From the NCBI GenBank assembly GCA_002068015.1, contig MVRV01000060.1, positions 1 to 57,663 of the forward strand: 57,663 nt of DNA, read 5' to 3'. Positions 24,923 to 34,143 of the stretch are shown here, piece by piece. The position numbers were made by a program, and so were the translations under genes. The notes beneath the pieces were generated by a model. That model was not told the DNA's origin and did not search any database. It saw nothing but the letters and a program-made list of their open reading frames with translations. Source of the stretch: Smithella sp. PtaU1.Bin162. Its GTDB lineage: Bacteria; Desulfobacterota; Syntrophia; Syntrophales; Smithellaceae. Within the stretch, counting starts at the first letter, position 1, and every line of letters begins with the position of its first letter.

Positions 24923-26719
24923 ATGGAAAACATCAGAAATTTCAGTATTATTGCTCATATCGACCACGGTAAATCGACTCTTGCCGACCGTCTGATTCAA
25001 TTCACCGGCATTTGCAACGACCGCAACTTCCAGGATCAGATTCTGGACAATATGGATATTGAACGGGAACGCGGCATCACCATCAAAAGCCAGGCGATCG
25101 CCCTGCCCTATCGTGCCCGTGACGGCAAAGATTACATTCTGAATTTAATTGACACACCGGGGCATGTTGATTTTTCTTATGAAGTTTCCCGGTCACTGGC
25201 TTCCTGCGAAGGAGTTTTGCTGCTCATCGATGCCGCCCAGGGTGTGCAGGCACAAACGCTCGCCAACCTTTACCTGGCAATGGAACATAACCTGCAAGTC
25301 ATTCCCATTATCAATAAAATTGATTTGCCTTCAGCCGATGTAGATCGAGTGCTCGAAGAAATCGACTCCGAATTGGGGCTTGATCCCGATACTCATTTAA
25401 AATGTTCAGCCAAAGAAGGAACGGGTATCGAAGAAATTCTGGAAGCAATTGTCGAGCGCATTCCCCCGCCTCAGGGTGATTTCGAAAAACCACTCGCTGC
25501 TTTAATTTTTGATGCCCATTATGATCCTTTCCGCGGCACAATTATTCATTGCCGCATTTTCAACGGTTCCGTAAAAAGCGGAGATATTATCCAGTTCATG
25601 TCCAACGGAGCAATTTATAAAGTGGAAGAAGTCGGCCACTTTTTACTCACCCGATCCAAACGGGAAAAAATTTCCGCCGGCGAAGTGGGTTACATAATTG
25701 CCGGCATTAAGACAGTGTCAGACGTTCGCAACGGCGATACCATCACGCTGCAGGCAAATCCCTGCAGTACACCATTGCCCGGTTTTAAAGAAATCAAGCC
25801 GGTTGTTTTTGCCTCCATTTATCCTATCGCCTCCGATGATTATCAGGATTTGGCTGATTCGCTGGAAAAATATAAGCTCAATGATGCGTCATTTGTTTAT
25901 CAAAAAGATTCTTCTGCCGCCCTCGGTCAGGGCTTTCGCTGTGGATTCCTGGGGCTTCTTCATCTCGATGTGGTTCAGGAAAGGCTCGAAAGAGAATTCG
26001 GACTTTCCATAATTCTGTCCGTTCCCAGTGTGCGCTACCGTTTCACTCTCACGGACAATGCAGTAATCTATGTCGATAACCCAACTCATTATCCCGGACA
26101 GGCTGATATAAAACTTGGTGAAGAACCTTATATCCGGGCAAGCATGATGCTTCCTGAACGCTATTTGGGTACGGTAATGAAATTATGCATGGAAAAACGC
26201 GGCTCCAATTCCAATTTGAATTACACGGGACCGGGAAGAGTGGAACTTTCCTATGAAATGCCGCTGGCCGAAGTCATTTATGATTTTTACGATCGCTTTA
26301 AATCCGTCACACAGGGCTATGGTTCTTTTGATTATGACATCATTGATTACCGGGAAAGCAATCTGATACTGATGGATATTCTGGTAAACGGTGAAAAAGT
26401 TGATGCGCTTTCGCAGATTGTCCATCGTGACCGCGCCCGTTCACGCGCCCTCCTCGCCTGCGAGCGCCTGAAAGATGAAATCCCACGCCAGATGTTTAAA
26501 ATCGCCATTCAGGGAGCCATCGGCTCCGAAATCATCGCCCGTACCACTATTTCTCCGTTCCGCAAAGATGTTATCGCCAAATGTTACGGCGGAGATATTT
26601 CCCGCAAGCGAAAGCTACTGGAAAAGCAAAAAGAAGGGAAAAAGCGGATGAAAATGATCGGATCGGTGAGTATTCCGCAAAGTGCTTTTCTGGCTGTACT
26701 GAAGTCGGATAATGATTAG
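24923..26719 (+). CDS. lepA: elongation factor 4 (back-translocating GTPase)
   Basis: A 598-residue translation GTPase, full length. G1 AHIDHGKSTLADRL, switch region [14 protein letters not shown]4 IINKIDLPSADV, and the LepA-specific C-terminal domain (YGGDISRKRKLLEKQKEGKK) are all present. EF4 acts on stalled or mistranslocated ribosomes and in 30S biogenesis. Spacing from the start to a good Shine-Dalgarno is poor (AAGGAA about 20 bases away). hemW follows 68 bp later on the same strand, a common gene order. Confidence 0.97.
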   Translation: MENIRNFSIIAHIDHGKSTLADRLIQFTGICNDRNFQDQILDNMDIERERGITIKSQAIALPYRARDGKDYILNLIDTPGHVDFSYEVSRSLASCEGVLLLIDAAQGVQAQTLANLYLAMEHNLQVIPIINKIDLPSADVDRVLEEIDSELGLDPDTHLKCSAKEGTGIEEILEAIVERIPPPQGDFEKPLAALIFDAHYDPFRGTIIHCRIFNGSVKSGDIIQFMSNGAIYKVEEVGHFLLTRSKREKISAGEVGYIIAGIKTVSDVRNGDTITLQANPCSTPLPGFKEIKPVVFASIYPIASDDYQDLADSLEKYKLNDASFVYQKDSSAALGQGFRCGFLGLLHLDVVQERLEREFGLSIILSVPSVRYRFTLTDNAVIYVDNPTHYPGQADIKLGEEPYIRASMMLPERYLGTVMKLCMEKRGSNSNLNYTGPGRVELSYEMPLAEVIYDFYDRFKSVTQGYGSFDYDIIDYRESNLILMDILVNGEKVDALSQIVHRDRARSRALLACERLKDEIPRQMFKIAIQGAIGSEIIARTTISPFRKDVIAKCYGGDISRKRKLLEKQKEGKKRMKMIGSVSIPQSAFLAVLKSDND

Positions 26720-26787
26720 GATCAAGGCCTAGAACCGAGAGCTAAAGATAGAAAATCATAATATGAAACCATTCGTAGATTTGATAA

Positions 26788-27918
26788 ATGAACAACAAAA
26801 TCAAAGCAGGACTTTATATTCATATCCCCTTTTGCCTGAGCAAGTGTGCTTATTGCAGTTTTTACTCGATTAAATCCATCAGCCTGATCCCGGATTATCT
26901 TGCGGCACTGCGGAAAGAAATCAAATTTTACAGCAAATCTTTCCGGTCATTCGATACAGTTTACATCGGCGGCGGCACTCCATCTATTCTCAGTTCCGAG
27001 CATTTGTCGGATATTTTCTCCGCCATTCATAAAACATATCGGATCGATGCAGGTGCCGAAATCACAATGGAATTAAACCCCGGGGATACTTCGCTGGAAT
27101 ATTTAAAAATGCTGCGCACAATCGGTGTGAACCGTTTAAACATCGGTATTCAAGCCTTTGATGACAAACTTTTAAAATTTCTGGGACGCAGGCATTCCGC
27201 CTCGCAGGCGATTGCAGCGATCAGCACGGCAAGAGAGGCCGGGTTCGGCAATCTGGGAATAGATTTGATTTACGGAGTTTACGGCACCGGCATTAAATCA
27301 TGGAAAAATACTTTACAAAAAGCCGTTTCTTTTGCCCCGGAACATATTTCCTGCTATCAACTTTCCCTCGATAAAAAAACTCCTCTCTATAAAAAATATT
27401 ACCGGGAAGGATGGAGCCTGCCTGATGAAAATACGGAACGTAACTTATTCTTTATCAACGCTTCCGAACTGGAAAAAACGGGTTACATTCATTATGAAGT
27501 TTCCAATTTTGCCATAAGCGAAAATCTTCGTTCCAGACACAATATGAAATACTGGCGGCATGTACCTTATCTGGGGCTGGGTCCGGGAGCACATTCTTTC
27601 TCCGGCGGTAAAAGATGGTGGAATAAACCCTCGGTAAAAAAATATTTAATTACTTTGGCCAACGGAGAAATGCCGGTAGAAAATTCTGAGAAGCTCACGC
27701 AGGAACAGTTGCAACTGGAAACTATATTTTTAGGATTGCGGACAAAAGACGGAGTCGATCTTGGAGTTTATAAACAAAAATACGGTTTGGATCTGCTTGC
27801 CGAAAAAAAAACAATGATTTCAACACTGCTGGCTAACAAACTCGTGAGACTGGACAATAATATTCTCTCTCCCACCTGTGCAGGCATGGCGGTAGCCGAC
27901 AGCCTTGCCCTGATTTAA
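26788..27918 (+). CDS. hemW: radical SAM HemW-type protein (heme chaperone)
   Basis: A 376-residue radical SAM protein. The cluster motif is PFCLSKCAYC (CxxxCxxC, Cys 16, 20 and 23). Downstream are YIGGGTPSIL, MELNPGD, RLNIGIQAFDD and GLGPGAHSF, the usual HemW pattern. It is related to coproporphyrinogen III dehydrogenase (HemN) but lacks HemN's extra Cys, so the heme-delivery role is the better guess. Its 3' end has a 9 bp perfect inverted repeat (27901-27909 and 27922-27930) that overlaps the stop codon. It converges on metK. Confidence 0.9.
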   Translation: MNNKIKAGLYIHIPFCLSKCAYCSFYSIKSISLIPDYLAALRKEIKFYSKSFRSFDTVYIGGGTPSILSSEHLSDIFSAIHKTYRIDAGAEITMELNPGDTSLEYLKMLRTIGVNRLNIGIQAFDDKLLKFLGRRHSASQAIAAISTAREAGFGNLGIDLIYGVYGTGIKSWKNTLQKAVSFAPEHISCYQLSLDKKTPLYKKYYREGWSLPDENTERNLFFINASELEKTGYIHYEVSNFAISENLRSRHNMKYWRHVPYLGLGPGAHSFSGGKRWWNKPSVKKYLITLANGEMPVENSEKLTQEQLQLETIFLGLRTKDGVDLGVYKQKYGLDLLAEKKTMISTLLANKLVRLDNNILSPTCAGMAVADSLALI

Positions 27919-27971
27919 AGCGGCAAGGCTGCGGAAACCTGTTTCAAAGTCAATTTTTCTGAAAATCCATA

Positions 27972-29156
27972 CTATATTTTCGCGGCCTTCTGCAGACTTT
28001 TCACCATATCTGTTTTTTCCCAGCGGTAATTATCCATGAAAAATGTCCGGGGAATTTTACGGTAAATCTCGCCGCTCAGCAGACTGAATTTTCCAATCAT
28101 GCCTTCCGGAGTTAAATCGAAAATATCCTGATCTTCAACAATTTTTGCCAGTTTTTCATCCGAAATCTTACCGGTACCGAATGTATTGATATAAATAGAA
28201 AACGGCCGGGCGATGCCTATAGCATAGGCAAGCTGGACACTGCATTTGGAGGCAAGACCTGCGGCCACAATATTTTTGGCGACATAACGTGCTCCGAAAG
28301 CCGCGGAGCAATCCACCTTTTCCGGAGACTTATTCACAACGGAGCCGCCGCCCAGCTGGGCTCCGGGATAACCGCCGTAAAACTGAACAACCAGTTTGCG
28401 CCCGGTAACGCCTGAATCCGCAGCGCTGCAGGAATTGATGGCATTCCATTCACCGGTAGGATTAAAAAGAAACTCCGTCTTTTTATCTACAAACTCTTCC
28501 AGGCAATCGAACGCTATTTTTTTCGCCTTGTCTCTGACTTTGCTTTTATTGCCTTTTACGTAACGGTAATCAATTGCATTAGACATCAGTACTTTGGCTA
28601 ACCGTAACGGCTTTCCTGTTTTCAGATCATAGTCAACGGAAACCTGACCTTTACCATCCGGTGCGAATATCGGATCCTGACAATATTCGAATGCCCGCAT
28701 CATTTTATTTACGAGAACATAAGGCAGCGGCAGAAGCTCCGGTGTCTCATTGCAGGCAAATCCGTACATAATGCCCTGATCTCCGGCACCGATTTCATGA
28801 TCCTTGTTCAAAAGGCAACTGGTACCCTGGTTGATATCCGGCGATTGGGGAATTATGGCGTTTAAAACACCCATGAGCTTCCCGTTGAGACCGACAGCTG
28901 CGTGATTATAGCCGATGGACAGAATCGATTCTCTGGCAATATTATCGATATCAACGTATGTTCTTGTCCGCACTTCACCTCCGACAATGCATATCCCTTT
29001 GCCCAAAAAAACCTCTATACCGCAATGGGGCATATTGGCTGTGTTGAGGCCTTTTTTCTTTTCTTCATCCAGAATTGCCGCAATCACATTTGCCGCAACA
29101 ATATCGGCAACAATATCAGGATGACCAACTTTAACGCTTTCCGATGATATTTGCAT
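27972..29156 (-). CDS. metK: S-adenosylmethionine synthetase, divergent
   Basis: A 394-residue MetK, which makes SAM from methionine and ATP. Conserved core segments remain: SESVKVGHPD, SPDINQG, GAGDQGIMYGFACNET, TGRKL, KVDCSAAFGARYVAKNIVAAGLA. It departs from the usual enzyme at several places. The HPDK motif is HPDI; the loop GGGAFSGKDP reads GGGSVVNKSP after an extra PGAQL insertion, keeping the catalytic Lys. It looks like a diverged lineage that is probably still active. GGAGG precedes the ATG. The leader carries a SAM-II-like aptamer and a terminator, direct evidence that SAM itself represses it. Confidence 0.92.
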   Translation of the reverse strand: MQISSESVKVGHPDIVADIVAANVIAAILDEEKKKGLNTANMPHCGIEVFLGKGICIVGGEVRTRTYVDIDNIARESILSIGYNHAAVGLNGKLMGVLNAIIPQSPDINQGTSCLLNKDHEIGAGDQGIMYGFACNETPELLPLPYVLVNKMMRAFEYCQDPIFAPDGKGQVSVDYDLKTGKPLRLAKVLMSNAIDYRYVKGNKSKVRDKAKKIAFDCLEEFVDKKTEFLFNPTGEWNAINSCSAADSGVTGRKLVVQFYGGYPGAQLGGGSVVNKSPEKVDCSAAFGARYVAKNIVAAGLASKCSVQLAYAIGIARPFSIYINTFGTGKISDEKLAKIVEDQDIFDLTPEGMIGKFSLLSGEIYRKIPRTFFMDNYRWEKTDMVKSLQKAAKI

Positions 29157-29207
29157 GGAAACAACCTCCTTTTAGGAATTATTTTGTATGGTTCATTAAG
29201 CACAAAT

Positions 29208-29234
29208 AAAAAAACCCGCGCTTAAGCACGGGTT
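29208..29234 (-). terminator. attenuator terminator in the metK leader
   Basis: On the minus strand AACCCGTGC / GCGCGGGTT (29234-29213, loop TTAA) forms 9 pairs with one G-T wobble, followed by T7 (29214-29208). It stands about 50 bp before metK. The hexamer GTGCTT in its 5' arm (29229-29224) can instead pair with AAGCAC at the end of the SAM-II-like aptamer (29265-29260), which would give an antiterminator. It may also end the HD-GYP gene transcript. Confidence 0.75.
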
Positions 29235-29257
29235 CAATTTATTTTGAATTGATTTTT

Positions 29258-29310
29258 CAGTGCTTTAGCACATTTATAAAGCGGAGCAATTTACTTTTAA
29301 ATCACCGCTT
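29258..29310 (-). promoter_or_regulatory. SAM-II-like riboswitch controlling metK
   Basis: The minus-strand leader has the conserved SAM-II features: P1 arms AAGCGG/CCGCTT (29310-29305 and, after the loop, upstream of ATAAATG), the loop with TGATTTAA and TTGC, and then ATAAATGTGCTAAA. TTGC can pair with GC(T)AA to form the pseudoknot helix and AGT with ACT next to it, as in the alphaproteobacterial consensus. I recognise this by eye from memory of the family. SAM binding would hold GCUAA in the pseudoknot, free the terminator and shut metK off. SAM-II is mostly known from alphaproteobacteria and usually blocks the ribosome site, so transcriptional control here would be a variant. Confidence 0.75.
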
Positions 29311-29446
29311 GTTTGTTCGAATATCATAAAATCAGATAAAATCAAGCAATTTTTACTGATCTTAATTTTACTTTTTATATTGCCGCAGTCGGAATAATAA
29401 ATTTCAAGCCGTCTGCAATTATTTTCTGCAAAACATATCCGGATAG

Positions 29447-31081
29447 CTAACGTATTTCCTCCAAAACGTAACCAGCATAGACTTTTTCCTTAACAAAGAA
29501 GGCATACAATTCGGCATCGATATGATTATCTTTAGCCATTTTCTCCATAATTTTCAATGCTTCCGATAAACTTTTACCCTTTTTATAAGGCCGGTCGCAG
29601 GCGGTAAGAGCTTCAAAAACATCGGCAATGGCAATTATCCGTGATTGCAGTGAAAGCTCATCTCCTTTCAACCCGAGAGGATAACCGGTACCGTCGATTT
29701 TTTCATGATGGGCAGCGGCATAAGCGGCAACATTGCGCATTTTTTTGGGAAACGGAAGCTGAGAAAGCATTTTATGCGAGACAAGAGCATGGTTATTGAT
29801 GATGCTCCTCTCTTCTTCGTTGAGCGTCCCGCGCCGAATGCATAAGTTATAAACTTCTTCATCCGAAAGAAGCTGTCTGGTTTTTCCCTCGAGGACATAA
29901 TTACGTCCGGCGATTTTTTTAATTCTGGCTATTTTTTCATCATCCAGAAATTCTCCACCCTTATTAACTTCACTCAGGAACTGATATTCTTCCTCCAATA
30001 CTTTTATTGCATAAGCAGCGTCTTTGTCTTTGGTTGTTTTGTCTTTGCGTTTATCTTTACCTTCTACCGTTGCATAATCTTTTTGAATTAATCCTATGCG
30101 TGTTTTAACATCGTGAATCCGATCATAAACAGATTCCAGCTTTGTTGCCTTATCCACCACATATTCAGGAGTGGTGATTTTCCCGACATCATGGAGCCAG
30201 GCGGCCAGGCGTAACTCCCGCAGCTGATCATCGGAAAACTTTATGTCGGCAAATTTACCATAATTTATGTCATTGATTTTATGAGCCATCGTCATTGTCA
30301 ATTCGGCAACCCGGCGTACATGACCGCCGGTATAAGGAGACTTTTCATCAATGGCCGTAGCAATTGTTCGAATAAATGATTCCAGCAGGTTTTCCAGGTC
30401 ATGAATCAAACGGTTATTGGAAAGAGCCACCGCCGCCTGTGATGCCAAAGACAGAATCATTTCCTGGTATTCCGGAGAAAATTTTATTACTTCGCCGGTT
30501 TTCGGGTCCAACGCATTTAAAAGTTGTAAAACACCGATAATGTCATTTTCATGATTACGTAAAGGCACAACCAGCATGGACTTGGAACGATAACCGGTAC
30601 TCCGGTCAAATTTTTTCGTTCCTGCAAAATTGAAACCCCGGGCATGATATACATCGGCAATATTTATTGTCTCGCCGGATACGGCAACATAAGCCGATAC
30701 ATTGGCATTATTAGGACTACCGTCGGAATTTCTCAGCCTCACGGGCGGCCAGGCTATTTTCCCTCCGGAACCACCCATACGTACAGCCAGTGAACTGTTC
30801 TGAACAATTGCAAAATGAAGTTCCTTTTCATCATCCGACATTATATAAAGAGTCCCGGCATCGGCATTGGTAAACTTGCGCGCTTCATCAACAATCATCT
30901 CCAGAAGGCGATCAAGTTTTTTTTCCGCCGAAAGCGCCGTACCGATACGGGTAAGTCTTTTGATCTGATCTAATTGTAATTCGGACAATTGCTGAACTGC
31001 ATTCAGCCGATTGATTAAAAACCGGTTGTTTTGATTATTATCGGTGATGCCGCCATAATGATTTTCATTATTCGTACTCAT
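29447..31081 (-). CDS. GAF-HD-GYP domain protein (predicted c-di-GMP phosphodiesterase)
   Basis: A 544-residue cytoplasmic protein. Residues about 50-225 form a GAF sensor domain. An HD-GYP domain follows: HDVGK (HD at 297-298) and DGTGYP (GYP at 466-468), with HHEKIDGTGYP before the conserved IADVFEALTACDRPY. A charged insert of about 100 residues (320-425, Lys/Asp-rich) separates the two halves, longer than in typical HD-GYP domains. The enzyme would hydrolyse c-di-GMP when the GAF domain binds its ligand. It is the last gene before the metK leader and follows nrdG by 23 bp. Confidence 0.9.
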   Translation of the reverse strand: MSTNNENHYGGITDNNQNNRFLINRLNAVQQLSELQLDQIKRLTRIGTALSAEKKLDRLLEMIVDEARKFTNADAGTLYIMSDDEKELHFAIVQNSSLAVRMGGSGGKIAWPPVRLRNSDGSPNNANVSAYVAVSGETINIADVYHARGFNFAGTKKFDRSTGYRSKSMLVVPLRNHENDIIGVLQLLNALDPKTGEVIKFSPEYQEMILSLASQAAVALSNNRLIHDLENLLESFIRTIATAIDEKSPYTGGHVRRVAELTMTMAHKINDINYGKFADIKFSDDQLRELRLAAWLHDVGKITTPEYVVDKATKLESVYDRIHDVKTRIGLIQKDYATVEGKDKRKDKTTKDKDAAYAIKVLEEEYQFLSEVNKGGEFLDDEKIARIKKIAGRNYVLEGKTRQLLSDEEVYNLCIRRGTLNEEERSIINNHALVSHKMLSQLPFPKKMRNVAAYAAAHHEKIDGTGYPLGLKGDELSLQSRIIAIADVFEALTACDRPYKKGKSLSEALKIMEKMAKDNHIDAELYAFFVKEKVYAGYVLEEIR

Positions 31082-31104
31082 GGCCAGCCTTTGTTAATCT
31101 GTTA

Positions 31105-31794
31105 TTACCTGACTATAACAGAGGCATTGTCTTTTTCAAGGCGTTTTTTAATTTTCTCCAGTTCATCCTCGGAATAACTTTCTTCCTGAAGGAATTTTTT
31201 ATTAAGAGTTTTTACCGGAATAAATTTCTGTAATACATAATGATGTGCCCCCGGAATTAGAGCGGCAATTTTCAAAATATCATTTGGCGTCAATTGTGAT
31301 TTGACAATAGTCGTACGGAATTCACACGGCAGCCCGGTCTGCAATATAATACTGATGCTTTCCATTATTTTTTCAGGGTCAATCGGTACACCGGCAACTG
31401 CTTTATACTTGTCCAGGGGGCTCTTTATATCCATGGCAATAAAATCGAGCAGTTTATTCGTTAGAAGAGCCCTCACGACCTGCGGTTGCGATCCGTTGGT
31501 ATCTAATTTTACGGCAAACTCCATTTTTCTTATCTTTTTTATAAACGGCAGCAATGTTTTTTGGATAGTAGGCTCACCGCCGGTAATTGTCACGGCATCG
31601 AGCTTACCTCGACGAGTATTCAGGAAGTTCAGCACGGCATCTTCATCAAGACACGGCTGAAACAACCGTGAGTTCACGAGTTCCGGATTATGGCAATACG
31701 GACATTTAAAATTGCACCCCTGTAAAAAAATAACGGCGCAAATCATCCCCGGATAATCAATCAATGATACTTTCTGCAAACCGCCGATATTCAT
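31105..31794 (-). CDS. nrdG: anaerobic ribonucleotide reductase activating protein
   Basis: A 229-residue radical SAM activase that makes the glycyl radical on NrdD. The cluster motif is LQGCNFKCPYCHNP (Cys 27, 31 and 34). It is longer at both ends than the ~150-residue E. coli NrdG, and matches the NrdG type found with NrdD in anaerobes (pyruvate formate-lyase activase-like). It starts 71 bp after nrdD and shares its transcript. Confidence 0.92.
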   Translation of the reverse strand: MNIGGLQKVSLIDYPGMICAVIFLQGCNFKCPYCHNPELVNSRLFQPCLDEDAVLNFLNTRRGKLDAVTITGGEPTIQKTLLPFIKKIRKMEFAVKLDTNGSQPQVVRALLTNKLLDFIAMDIKSPLDKYKAVAGVPIDPEKIMESISIILQTGLPCEFRTTIVKSQLTPNDILKIAALIPGAHHYVLQKFIPVKTLNKKFLQEESYSEDELEKIKKRLEKDNASVIVR

Positions 31795-31865
31795 TTTGCT
31801 TTTTCCTTGTATTGTACGCGCAGACGCACCGCGCCGGGAATTGTTTTTACGACAAAACCTTTTGG

Positions 31866-33953
31866 TTATTGAAACCGAAATACCTGTCGCGAGTTGAATT
31901 CTTCCTGTTTGCCTTTATTCCACTGTTTAACCGGCCGCAAATACCCGACTACGCGGGAATAAACCTCGCAATTATCGGCGCAGGTCGGGCATGTTTCATG
32001 TTCGCCTTTTATATAGCCGTGTGACGGGCATACGCTGAAGGTGGGAGTAAAGGTTATATAGGGTAAATGGTAATTGTAACAAATCTTCCGGACCAGTTTT
32101 TTCACCGATTGGGGATCATCAATCCTCTCTCCGGCAAATGTATGAAAAACCGTACCTCCGGTATATTTTATTTGAATTTCATCCTGCAAATCCAGCGCCT
32201 CAAAAACATCGTCGGTATAGTTTACCGGCAATTGTGTGGAATTGGTATAAAACGGCTCCGCCTTCCTTGCTTCGCCGTCGCTGGCACAAATGATGTCATT
32301 ATATTTTTCTTTATCAATTTTCGCCAGACGATAAGAAGTGCCTTCCGCCGGTGTTGATTCCAGGTTGTAGTTATTTCCCGTTTCCTTTTGGAAACTGATC
32401 AGTTTTGTTCGCATAAAATCAAGAACCTGTTTAGTAAACTTCTGCCCTTCTTCCGAAGCAATATTATTCCCCAGAAAATTTAAACAGGCTTCATTCATGC
32501 CGACCAGTCCGATAGTGGAAAAATGATTCTTCCAGTACTCATTGAACCGCTCTTTAACATTGCGCAGATAGTATTTGGTGTACGGATAAAGATTGCCTTC
32601 GGTAAATTTTTCCAGAACTTTTCTTTTCGTCTCCAGACTCTCTTTGGCAACTTCCATTAATGTTTCCAGCTTCTGCAGAAAATCTTTTTTGGATTTCGCA
32701 AGATAGGCAATGCGCGGCATATTAATGGTGATAACACCGATGGAGCCGGTAAGCGGATTAGAACCGAACAATCCGCCGCCTCTCATTTCCAACTCCCGGT
32801 TGTCGATCCGCAGGCGGCAACACATACTGCGGGCGTCTTCCGGATTCATGTCGGAATTAATGAAATTGGAAAAATAAGGAACTCCGTATTTGGCGGTCAT
32901 TTCCCACAAATCCTGCATATTGGGATCATCCCAGTTAAAATCTTTGGTAATATTGTAAGTCGGAATCGGGAATGTAAATACTCTTCCCTTGGCATCACCT
33001 TCCGCCATAACCTGCAGGAAAGCTTTATTAAAAATATTTATTTCTTCCTGAAAATCCTTGTAGGTTTCTTTTTGCGGCTCGCCGCCGATGATCACGCTCT
33101 GGTCGGAATAATATTTGGGAACGGTAATATCGAGTGTTACATTGGTAAAAGGTGTCTGGAAGCCGACCCGCGTCGGCACATTAATATTAAAGATGAATTC
33201 CTGCAAAGCTTGTTTTACTTCGGCAAATTTCAATCCGTCATAACGGATGAAAGGCGCCAGAAGAGTATCAAAATTAGAAAAAGCCTGTGCTCCGGCCGCT
33301 TCTCCCTGCAGGGTATAAAAGAAATTCACCACCTGCCCTAAAGCGCTCCGCAGATGCTTTGCCGGCTTGGACTCTACCTTGCCGGAAACACCCCGAAACC
33401 CCTGTAAAAGCAAATCATACAAATCCCATCCGACGCAATATACGGAAAGCAAGCTCAAGTCATGAATATGGAAGTCACCATCATTATGCGCTTTCCTGAT
33501 TTCCGGAGTATAAATTTCATTGAGCCAGTAAACTTTGCTGACTTCCGATGAAATGTAATTGTTCAAACCCTGCAACGAATAGTCCATATTGCTGTTTTCA
33601 TTGATTTTCCAGTCTGATTTTTTCAGATATTGATCGACAAGATCTACTTCCATCTTATTGGTGATATCACGTAAGCGGGCATGTTGATCACGATAAATAA
33701 TGTAAGATTTTGCCGTTTTGCGATACGAGGAAAGCAGAAGAACTTCTTCTACGATATCTTGAATTTCTTCTACATTCAGGACACGGCTGTCAAATAATTT
33801 CTCGGCAAGATTCAACACCTTGATGGTTAATTTACGGGCCTCCTGGAGATCAAATTCACCTGTGGCCATTCCGGCTTTGGCTATGGCGTTGGTAATTTTT
33901 TCCGCATTAAATTTAACAAAACGGCCATCTCTCTTTTTAATTTTTGTATTCAT
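31866..33953 (-). CDS. nrdD: anaerobic (class III) ribonucleoside-triphosphate reductase
   Basis: A 695-residue glycyl-radical enzyme making dNTPs without oxygen. An N-terminal ATP-cone (KKRDGRFVKFNAEKITNAI) gives allosteric control. Near the C-terminus are the zinc-binding Cys residues (CPSHGY, ETCPTCADNC) and the glycyl-radical region SRVVGYLRPVKQWNKGKQEE. The Shine-Dalgarno GGGAG is 5 bases from the ATG. Two NrdR-like boxes lie upstream, which fits ATP/dATP-dependent repression by NrdR. It is the only RNR in this window. Confidence 0.95.
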   Translation of the reverse strand: MNTKIKKRDGRFVKFNAEKITNAIAKAGMATGEFDLQEARKLTIKVLNLAEKLFDSRVLNVEEIQDIVEEVLLLSSYRKTAKSYIIYRDQHARLRDITNKMEVDLVDQYLKKSDWKINENSNMDYSLQGLNNYISSEVSKVYWLNEIYTPEIRKAHNDGDFHIHDLSLLSVYCVGWDLYDLLLQGFRGVSGKVESKPAKHLRSALGQVVNFFYTLQGEAAGAQAFSNFDTLLAPFIRYDGLKFAEVKQALQEFIFNINVPTRVGFQTPFTNVTLDITVPKYYSDQSVIIGGEPQKETYKDFQEEINIFNKAFLQVMAEGDAKGRVFTFPIPTYNITKDFNWDDPNMQDLWEMTAKYGVPYFSNFINSDMNPEDARSMCCRLRIDNRELEMRGGGLFGSNPLTGSIGVITINMPRIAYLAKSKKDFLQKLETLMEVAKESLETKRKVLEKFTEGNLYPYTKYYLRNVKERFNEYWKNHFSTIGLVGMNEACLNFLGNNIASEEGQKFTKQVLDFMRTKLISFQKETGNNYNLESTPAEGTSYRLAKIDKEKYNDIICASDGEARKAEPFYTNSTQLPVNYTDDVFEALDLQDEIQIKYTGGTVFHTFAGERIDDPQSVKKLVRKICYNYHLPYITFTPTFSVCPSHGYIKGEHETCPTCADNCEVYSRVVGYLRPVKQWNKGKQEEFNSRQVFRFQ

Positions 33954-34002
33954 TTTGACTCCCGTAAACAGATAAAAAAGAAGAAATACAACCCCACCAA
34001 CG

Positions 34003-34049
34003 ACGCTATATATTGGGGCTGTCGATTACAATACCACTACATATAGTCA
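34003..34049 (-). promoter_or_regulatory. tandem NrdR-type boxes upstream of nrdD
   Basis: Two 16-mers on the minus strand, TGACTATATGTAGTGG (34049-34034) and CCCCAATATATAGCGT (34018-34003), resemble the NrdR box (ACACWATATAWWGTGT-like). Their starts are exactly 31 bp apart, three helical turns, the spacing reported for functional NrdR pairs. They lie 50-96 bp before the nrdD ATG. Confidence 0.65.
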
Positions 34050-34143
34050 TTATCAAGAAAATAAATTCATTAAAGTTATTTTTTTTAATCCCTGCCTTGC
34101 ATTTTGATTCTTTAAAGATTATTAAACTAATAATTCTTCATAA

